From Rebecca billardiae RCC1528 (lineage: Eukaryota > Haptophyta): a DNA stretch of 64,000 nucleotides. How positions within the stretch are numbered: the stretch's first letter is position 1; each line of letters begins with the position of its first letter. The notes beneath the pieces are model-generated. The model searched no databases and had not been told where the DNA came from. It saw only the letters and a program-made list of their open reading frames with translations. Positions 58,199 through 64,000 of the stretch are shown here, piece after piece. The stretch lies in NCBI GenBank assembly GCA_965240325.2, contig OZ251225.1, positions 434,001 to 498,000 of the forward strand. The letters are read 5' to 3'. The translations under genes and the position numbers were made by a program.

Positions 58199-60070
58199 AT
58201 GAGCGGGCGCTCAGCCGTCGCTATCGCGATGGGCGTGGTGGTCCTCGTGCTCGCCGCCAACCTGGCGTATCGGCCCACGGAGAACACGTGGCTGAGCGCG
58301 CCGGAGCACGAGGCGGTGGCGATGCACCGTGGCGCCGACCAGAGCGCGCTCTCGGTGGCGGTGAGCCAGCAGCCCAAGGTGTTCTCAGACGAGCGCGCCA
58401 AGTGCGCCCTCACGTGGCGGCCGGGCCTCGTGCCGCGCGTGCCCCCGAGCTCCCGGACCGCGTGGCTCGGCGCGGCCGGCCGGCAGCGCGATCGGCTCGA
58501 CCGCTTCTTTGCAAAGCTGCTGCGCGGCGAGAAGGTGACGCTCTACTTCCTGGGCGAGTCTGTGACGCGTGGGTCGGGGGCGGACCACACGTGCCTTACC
58601 TGCTCTCGCACCCCCGGCGCCGAGCCCCCGGACGTCGACGTGCACAGATGGATCGACCGGCGGGTCGTGGGCGACTTTGACGAGGCGTGCGCGCCGCCGC
58701 CCGACCGCGACTCGTACAAGCGGTGCTCGCGGGTCGAGGGGACGAACGACTGCCCGGCGAACGCGACGGTGTGCTTCCCGCGCAACTCGTGGCGCTGCCT
58801 CATGATCCACTGGCTCGAGAACGCCTTCCCCGGCCAGATCGAGTTCCGGATCTCGGCGAAGCCGCTGCTGTTCATGGCGTCGTGCTTTGCGCGCTCGCTC
58901 GCCAACATCGACCTGATCGTGCACGAGTACGCGGTGAACGGCGGCGGGCGGATGCTCTGCCTGCAGGAGCGGATCATCCGCGCGGCGCTGCTCGGCGCGA
59001 AGCAGCCCGCCGTGCTCATGCTCCTCTGGATGCCCAAGCACTACCGGCCGCCGCCGCCGGTGAGCATCATGACGCAAGTGCAGGACGGCCTGCGCTCGCT
59101 GGGCGTGCACTACAACCTGCCGACGCTCTGCATGACGGAGGCGTTCAAGAACCAGTGCGCGGCGAACGAGACGTGGTGCTACACGCGCGACCTCTCGCTC
59201 GGCGGGCAGGGCTTCCTCCACGCCGACATGTACCACCCCAACCGCGACGGCCACGCGTACTTTGCCGCGCACATCGTCGAGCTGCTCGAGCGCACGCTCA
59301 CAGAGGCGATCGCGGCCAACGCGGCCACGGCCGACCTCTCGCAGCCGCTGCTCTCGTCGCTGCCCAAGCCGCTGCACGAGCTCAACCGCGGGCTGGACAA
59401 CAGCGCGGAGGGCGGGAAGAACCTGTGCCTCGGCGTCGACGAGATGGAGTCACTCGCCCGCGTCAACCGCGGCTGGCAGCAGGTGACCGAGATGACCAAG
59501 GCGGGCGTGAAGCGACTGCCCGCGCTGCAGACGGACGCGGCCGAGTCCACCATCGAGTGGACGCTCGACGTGCGCGGCGTGATCTGGCTGATCATCACGT
59601 ACATGCAGTCGTACGCGGGCTTCGCCGCGGCGGACGTGCAGTGTGTCTCGGGCTGCACGTGCACGCTCCACGCGCACCAGGCGTCCGCTGACGTGGATGG
59701 CGTCAGCGCGGAGGACGCGGGCGTCTTCTCGCGCGACGGGCACAACATCATCAACGCGACCCACCCCAAGTCACGCACCTCCGAGCCGCAGTGGCGCATC
59801 CTCGACCTCGCCGGCCAGACGGAGCGGTGCAAGGTGCGCATCACGACCAGGTCGCCGGGCAAGTTCAAGCTGATGCTGCTCTCGCTCATCCGCGTCGGCA
59901 ACGTCGCGGAGGGCTCGACGTCGACGCGCGACGCGCAGCAGGCGCTCATGTGCTTCGGCGTGCACGACTCGGAGGGCTCGCGCGGGCACGGGATGATCAA
60001 GACGGGCGAGCGCCTGCGCTGGGACAACTTTGGGCTCGACGAGACGTACGACTACACGAAGGACCACTGA
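58199..60070 (+). CDS. SGNH/GDSL-type hydrolase, type II membrane protein
   Basis: The 623-residue protein has a signal anchor (residues 7-24, VAIAMGVVVLVLAANLAY). The catalytic domain follows the SGNH plan: LYFLGESVTRGSG (nucleophile Ser121, in GES where GDS is usual), HEYAVNGGGR (block with Asn248), and HADMYHPNRDGH (Asp343 and His346). Paired cysteines (CLTCS, RCLMIHW, NQCAANETWC) suggest an oxidised lumenal location. The C-terminal 220 residues form a second, unrecognised domain (VRGVIWLIITYMQSYAGFAA, QCVSGCTCTLHA). It could be an O-acetylesterase or acetyltransferase acting on secreted glycans; that is inference from fold and topology. The frame is intronless. Confidence 0.82.
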   Translation: MSGRSAVAIAMGVVVLVLAANLAYRPTENTWLSAPEHEAVAMHRGADQSALSVAVSQQPKVFSDERAKCALTWRPGLVPRVPPSSRTAWLGAAGRQRDRLDRFFAKLLRGEKVTLYFLGESVTRGSGADHTCLTCSRTPGAEPPDVDVHRWIDRRVVGDFDEACAPPPDRDSYKRCSRVEGTNDCPANATVCFPRNSWRCLMIHWLENAFPGQIEFRISAKPLLFMASCFARSLANIDLIVHEYAVNGGGRMLCLQERIIRAALLGAKQPAVLMLLWMPKHYRPPPPVSIMTQVQDGLRSLGVHYNLPTLCMTEAFKNQCAANETWCYTRDLSLGGQGFLHADMYHPNRDGHAYFAAHIVELLERTLTEAIAANAATADLSQPLLSSLPKPLHELNRGLDNSAEGGKNLCLGVDEMESLARVNRGWQQVTEMTKAGVKRLPALQTDAAESTIEWTLDVRGVIWLIITYMQSYAGFAAADVQCVSGCTCTLHAHQASADVDGVSAEDAGVFSRDGHNIINATHPKSRTSEPQWRILDLAGQTERCKVRITTRSPGKFKLMLLSLIRVGNVAEGSTSTRDAQQALMCFGVHDSEGSRGHGMIKTGERLRWDNFGLDETYDYTKDH

Positions 60071-62519
60071 CTGACTGAGGTGACGTGCGCGCGCCTCACC
60101 AGGACTCAGGACTCACTCCGAACGAAGGAGCAGCGGCGGACCGACCGTGGTTATAATGCGTCTAGATGGCAACGTGTCCGCACGCGTGACGCGACGACGG
60201 CGCTCGGTACAATATAATAATTGTCTAATGTAGTCGGCTGTCCCGCCGTGAACTCGTCCGCCGCCTATGCCTACAGTGGGCGCGCCGTCGGAGACGGAGT
60301 GTCGCCTGTCGCCCTGTCGGAACGGTGACAGCTGCTCAATCTTAGACGACAATAACCCATCGCGGCGCGTCATCCGACGGCGGACGGTCACTCGTCGGAC
60401 TTAACGGTCCGACGACGCGTCTAGCTCACTCTGACTCTCATCCGCTCTTCCGCGCCGCCGCTGTCTCCGCATATTAACTAGAGCAGGGTCAACGCCCACT
60501 GCATAGCTAGTGGGGTACGTGTGGCCCGCCAAAATCCAAGAACTTTCTGTCGTCGGCTTGAGATGAGGCTCTCAAACTGCGTCGGGCGGATGTCAATATT
60601 CGCCTGAAATGACCTGCCACCTGGGCCTGTTGGCTGTTCCGGTGGTACGACTACCGAGTACCGGGCGGAAATTTATCCGCCGCGGAAACTCCGGCGGCTG
60701 CTCAGATTTAGCCCTGACGGGACTCCCGGACAGTTCCGATGCCGTGCGCGCTTGGTTGGTGCCATGGTGGCCAGCGGCGGCAGCTGGCTCCAGCTTCGGT
60801 CCACCCCCCTATGGCCCTTAAGCTCCATACTGTACGGCGGCATAGCATCTTGGGGCCCTCGGGCCGAAAGCATCCAAACGGACCATGCAGTGCAGTCCCA
60901 TCCAACCTCCCGGATTGATGCGGATTCGAGCATTCGAGGACGGAGCTTTTGCGGGCATATGCATCATCCGACCACCTCGGACCAATAGGTTCAGACTCAT
61001 CAATTTTTACTATGAATTTACCCATCATCCTTACCCAGGTTTTAGCACGGTCCGGGAATGACCCGGATACCTCAATACTACCCGCGGCATATGCAAAAAT
61101 ACTACCACCGTCCACCGAACCGGGTAATTGGTCGTAGAAATAGAGTCTTCTATTGAGTATTGTCAGAGGTGCTGTGGCCTGTGGCTGATGAGTGATGTCC
61201 AACTCGGCTGATCCGTTATCGTCCAAGGCTTCACCAAGGGATATGGCCTGTCAGGTGGTATGTCTGGCTGGGAGCTATTGCAGATCACCAGAGGCCGGCG
61301 GCGATCCCGTCGATTTGCGTCTCATGCAAGATGCAACGCTACAGTGACCGGACTCAGGTGGGTGGACCGGAGCTGTACGGCCAGCCTGCTTGCGCGGGGC
61401 GTCCCGAGCCCCCTCGGGGCTCAGCTCCAGACTCTCGGTCTGCACACGCCGGCAGTGTAAGCAGCCGGCCGGGGCCGCCGTCCTGACCGTACTGCCAATG
61501 CCAGTCGGACAGGTCGACACGGCAGACCGTGCTAGTGCATTCGGCAGAGTCAGAGTGGGGACTGGGGAGTGGGGTCAGAGGCTCAGAGCCCCGGGCCCGG
61601 CCGACCGCGCTGTCGCACACCCCTACTCAGGCCCTACTCCCTAACAGCGCTCGCTGCAAACTGCCCAGTCTGAAACTGGCACGTAAGCGCCTCAGGCACA
61701 CTTCGAGCTCGATCAGACGAAGTGTTCCGTTACCGTACTTTGCCTAACACGGTACGGCCCTCTTCCAACGGATCCGTGTAGCTAGTAGTAGTACCGCTTA
61801 GTCGTAAGTGAGACGTGAGTTCAGGGACCTCGTTGCTCTCATTCGGGGGATTTTGGCGCCGGCTGGGTGCTCTGACCCATCTTTTTATGCCGCACACCAA
61901 GGCCGCACGGCTGGCATCGCCTCCTCACGGGCCTTTTAGCCGTCGTCAGCCGCCTGTCTTTGGAGACGCGGGCCACGGGCACGCCGCACGGGCACGGCGG
62001 GGCGCACCAATCACCATGTCCATTGGTTGGCATTCCACTTGAGCCTTTGGTAGTAGGCGTGATCATCCCAGCCACCTCGCACAGCACGGTGTCGTGTGAC
62101 ATGCTCATCGATACGACTTCTACGACGGCATACTGACTCTCCCGCATACTGTAGCATTCGGCCCGGACTGCGAATGATGAGTGTCTGAGTGACGACTGAA
62201 GTCGAGATAGGTTGATGTCGGAGGGCGGGCGCGCGGGCGGGCGGGGCGAGTAGATCAGTAGAAGGTCTGTATCTCCCGGGATCTCGGCATGAACAAGCGC
62301 TTTCGTGGCTTCGGCAAGTCAGCTCGCCGACTCCCCTTGGCTCGCCCGACGCCGGGCGACGCGGGCGCTCGGCTCGCTGGCGAGCGCCCGTGCGGGCGTG
62401 CGCGCGCCGCCTCGCGTCGCTTCGCCCAGCTCGCCGCGAGTGCGCAACAAGGCCGCTCGTGGGGGGCCACGCGCAGCGCCTTTGCGACGCCCGCCGGTGC
62501 GCGTCGCGGCTGATCGCGG
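60071..62519. other. long intergenic stretch, no gene recognised
   Basis: 2.45 kb without a supported gene. Open frames are short and conflicting. A faint MITE-like inverted pair (GTACAATATAATAATTGTCT near 60208 against AGACGACAATAACCC near 60343) resembles the ends of the 20.2-23.5 kb segment but is too diverged to call. Confidence 0.5.
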
Positions 62520-64000
62520 ATGGAGGACGACGAGCCGCATGCGCAGTCGTTTGAGGCGGGCTGCCCCGGCTGCGGCTCGACCCACCGCTTCACCCGGCCC
62601 CGGCCAGACGCGACGCGCGTGCAGCTGCGCTGCAAGCAGTGCGCCAAGGACTTTGACGCCGACCTCCCGGCCGAGGACGTGGCGAATGACGAGAGCGACG
62701 ATGGCGCTGAGGCGGCGGCGCCGCGTGCGGACACGCCGCGAGTGCCGCCCGGCGACGACACCGACGCCGTCCGCCAGACCTACGCGCTCCGACCCGATCG
62801 CACGTTGCGGCATGATCGCATGCTCCGCCAGCGCGCGCCGCCCGCCGCGGTACCGCCCGTTGCGGTCGCGCCGCCGGCCGCCAAGCCGGCGGGTGCGGCG
62901 TGTGGCGCGCACCTGGGCAAGTGCGGCCAGCCCGACTGCCTGTCGCGCCGCGTGGGCGCCTCGGCCATCGGCTGGCACCTCGACGTGCTCCGCTCGACGC
63001 CGGGCGCTCGGAGCGGCAGCCCGCAGTGGATGGCCGCCGTCGTCGTCGACTTCGACGCGCGGAGCTGCGCGCACCGGCTGTACTACCCCGCGGCGGAGCA
63101 CGCGAGCCCGTGGTACGAGCCGTCGCGCTGCCTGGGCGCGCCCTCGGTGCGCGTCGTCTCCAAGTCCGCGGGCGCGCGCAGCACGCAGTGGCTGTTTGAC
63201 TGCAGCTGCGGCGTGCGCTTTCAGCCCGCGCACGGCTTCGACGTGGCGGTGGACGAGGCGCTCGGGCAGTGCGCGCAGTGCCTGGCGTGGCTGCACATCG
63301 CGTGCGCGCAGCCGAGCCCCTCGCCGGCGCACGCCGCCGGCGTCGGGGGCGGCGCGCCATCCGCGGCCGCGCTGGGCGCGCGCGCGGGCGGCGCGGCCGC
63401 GGGCGCGCCGCCCGCGCGCAACGGCTTGTCCGCGCCGTCCGCGCCGCCCGCCGCTCTGCTCTGCGCGACGTGCGCGGGTGCGCTGCGCGAGCCGTCGGGC
63501 TCGCGAGCCGGGCGCACGCCGACGCCCGCCCCCACCGCACCGCCGAGCGCCGCGCCGCCACTCTGCCTGCCGGCCTCGGCGCGGCCGCCGCCGTGCGCGT
63601 TCGCGCCCGAGTCGGACTGCATGAGCGACGCCGAGCAACGCGCGGCGCGGCTGGAGGGCGTGGTCGCGCCCGGCGTGCTGCGGCCGCGGCGCGCGGCGCA
63701 CGCGTGCCAGGCGCGGGCGTGCATGTTCGCGAGCGGCGTGTGGGGCCGGCAGCACGGCGAGTGCGCCGTCACGTGCCTCGGCGCCGCGCGCGCCGACGGC
63801 GAGCGCGGCTGCGCGCGCCGCATTCACCTCGCGTGCCTCGTGCGCGAGGCGCTGCTCGCCCAGCGGGAGCTGCAGCTGCGCGCCGGGCTGGCGGAGCGCA
63901 CGGGGATAGAGCTCACGCTGGACGAGTGGACGGCGGCGGGCGGGCTGGTCAGCGCGACGCACGCGCCGCCGCCGGGCGCGTGCCCCGTCTTCCAGTGGCG
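62520..64000 (+). CDS. zinc-binding regulatory protein, N-terminal part (runs off right edge)
   Basis: From the ATG at 62520 the frame stays open for 493 codons to the window end. It starts with a zinc ribbon (residues about 14-45: CPGCGSTHRF and LRCKQCAKDF). An acidic linker follows, then CGAHLGKCGQPDCLSRR and a Tudor/MBD-like stretch (VGASAIGWHLDVLRSTPGA with VVDFDARSCAHRLYYP). A PHD-like Cys/His cluster comes next (FDCSCGVRF, CAQCLAWLHIACA, LLCATCAGAL) and a last Cys-rich region (HACQARACMFASG, CAVTCLG, CARRIHLACLV). The series of metal sites and the chromatin-reader look suggest a nuclear regulator, which is inference. No stop or intron was found. Confidence 0.65.
   Translation, partial: MEDDEPHAQSFEAGCPGCGSTHRFTRPRPDATRVQLRCKQCAKDFDADLPAEDVANDESDDGAEAAAPRADTPRVPPGDDTDAVRQTYALRPDRTLRHDRMLRQRAPPAAVPPVAVAPPAAKPAGAACGAHLGKCGQPDCLSRRVGASAIGWHLDVLRSTPGARSGSPQWMAAVVVDFDARSCAHRLYYPAAEHASPWYEPSRCLGAPSVRVVSKSAGARSTQWLFDCSCGVRFQPAHGFDVAVDEALGQCAQCLAWLHIACAQPSPSPAHAAGVGGGAPSAAALGARAGGAAAGAPPARNGLSAPSAPPAALLCATCAGALREPSGSRAGRTPTPAPTAPPSAAPPLCLPASARPPPCAFAPESDCMSDAEQRAARLEGVVAPGVLRPRRAAHACQARACMFASGVWGRQHGECAVTCLGAARADGERGCARRIHLACLVREALLAQRELQLRAGLAERTGIELTLDEWTAAGGLVSATHAPPPGACPVFQW

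Noticed and set aside
60200-60365. Possible small MITE related to the 20.2-23.5 kb ends
   Set aside because: Only partial, gapped resemblance of the inverted pair and no target duplication found.
1-64000. tRNA, rRNA and CRISPR features
   Set aside because: Scanning for tRNA B-box-like GGTTCGA with a matching acceptor stem, conserved rRNA blocks and regularly spaced short repeats gave nothing convincing. A tRNA-specific search would be decisive.

Overview
This is a piece of a GC-rich eukaryotic nuclear genome, most likely from a haptophyte alga or a close relative with a secondary plastid. The gene content is eukaryotic throughout: anoctamin, HAS1 helicase, ARL5, RPC7, PABPN1, PSMG2, class I cyclic-nucleotide phosphodiesterase and glutamate-cysteine ligase. 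A low-PSII-accumulation protein (14.2-14.7 kb) and a tRNase Z (32.7-34.7 kb) both begin with an ER-type signal peptide followed by an Arg/Ser-rich stretch. That two-part leader is what plastids with extra membranes require. Thirteen introns could be placed from protein homology. They are 104-219 nt long, very GC-rich, and 11 of 13 begin GTGCG instead of GTRAG. The genus cannot be settled from sequence alone.

Layout. 0-4.7 kb: the N-terminus of a multi-pass membrane protein (minus, runs off the left edge), a coiled-coil protein, and a PanE/ApbA-like reductase. 5.0-6.5 kb: a complete 1.5-kb non-autonomous LTR retrotransposon with identical LTRs, primer-binding site, purine tract and 5-bp target duplication. 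6.9-16.5 kb: three head-to-head pairs, PSME3IP1/PABPN1, an unknown protein/an ER-type dimethylformamidase-like enzyme, and LPA1/a cytochrome b5-acyl-CoA dehydrogenase fusion. 16.5-25.8 kb: a repeat-rich block holding microsatellites, a TA-flanked MITE, palindromes, an F-box-like ankyrin-repeat gene, a 3.3-kb segment bounded by inverted repeats that carries a broken gene fragment, and a decayed WD40-type gene with a tandem duplication.

25.8-43.1 kb is gene-dense: anoctamin, HAS1 opposite tRNase Z, ARL5, a PLP aminotransferase opposite RPC7, and the catalytic subunit of glutamate-cysteine ligase. 43.1-49.1 kb: a small secreted or membrane protein and a sulfotransferase-like gene set among a mosaic dispersed repeat. 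One copy of that repeat carries a 204-bp SINE-like insertion whose empty site is also present in this window. 49.1-60.1 kb: phosphodiesterase, PPR protein, PSMG2, and a divergent pair of membrane-anchored enzymes (FkbM methyltransferase and SGNH hydrolase). 60.1-62.5 kb holds no recognised gene, and 62.5 kb to the right edge is the start of a zinc-binding protein.

The genes do not form one pathway. They are mainly housekeeping: rRNA and tRNA processing, Pol III transcription, poly(A) binding, proteasome assembly, glutathione synthesis and membrane traffic. What links them is arrangement, since seven neighbouring pairs are transcribed divergently from 73-577 bp. Starts given here are the first plausible in-frame ATG. 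Intron boundaries are inferred from homology and reading phase, not from transcripts.
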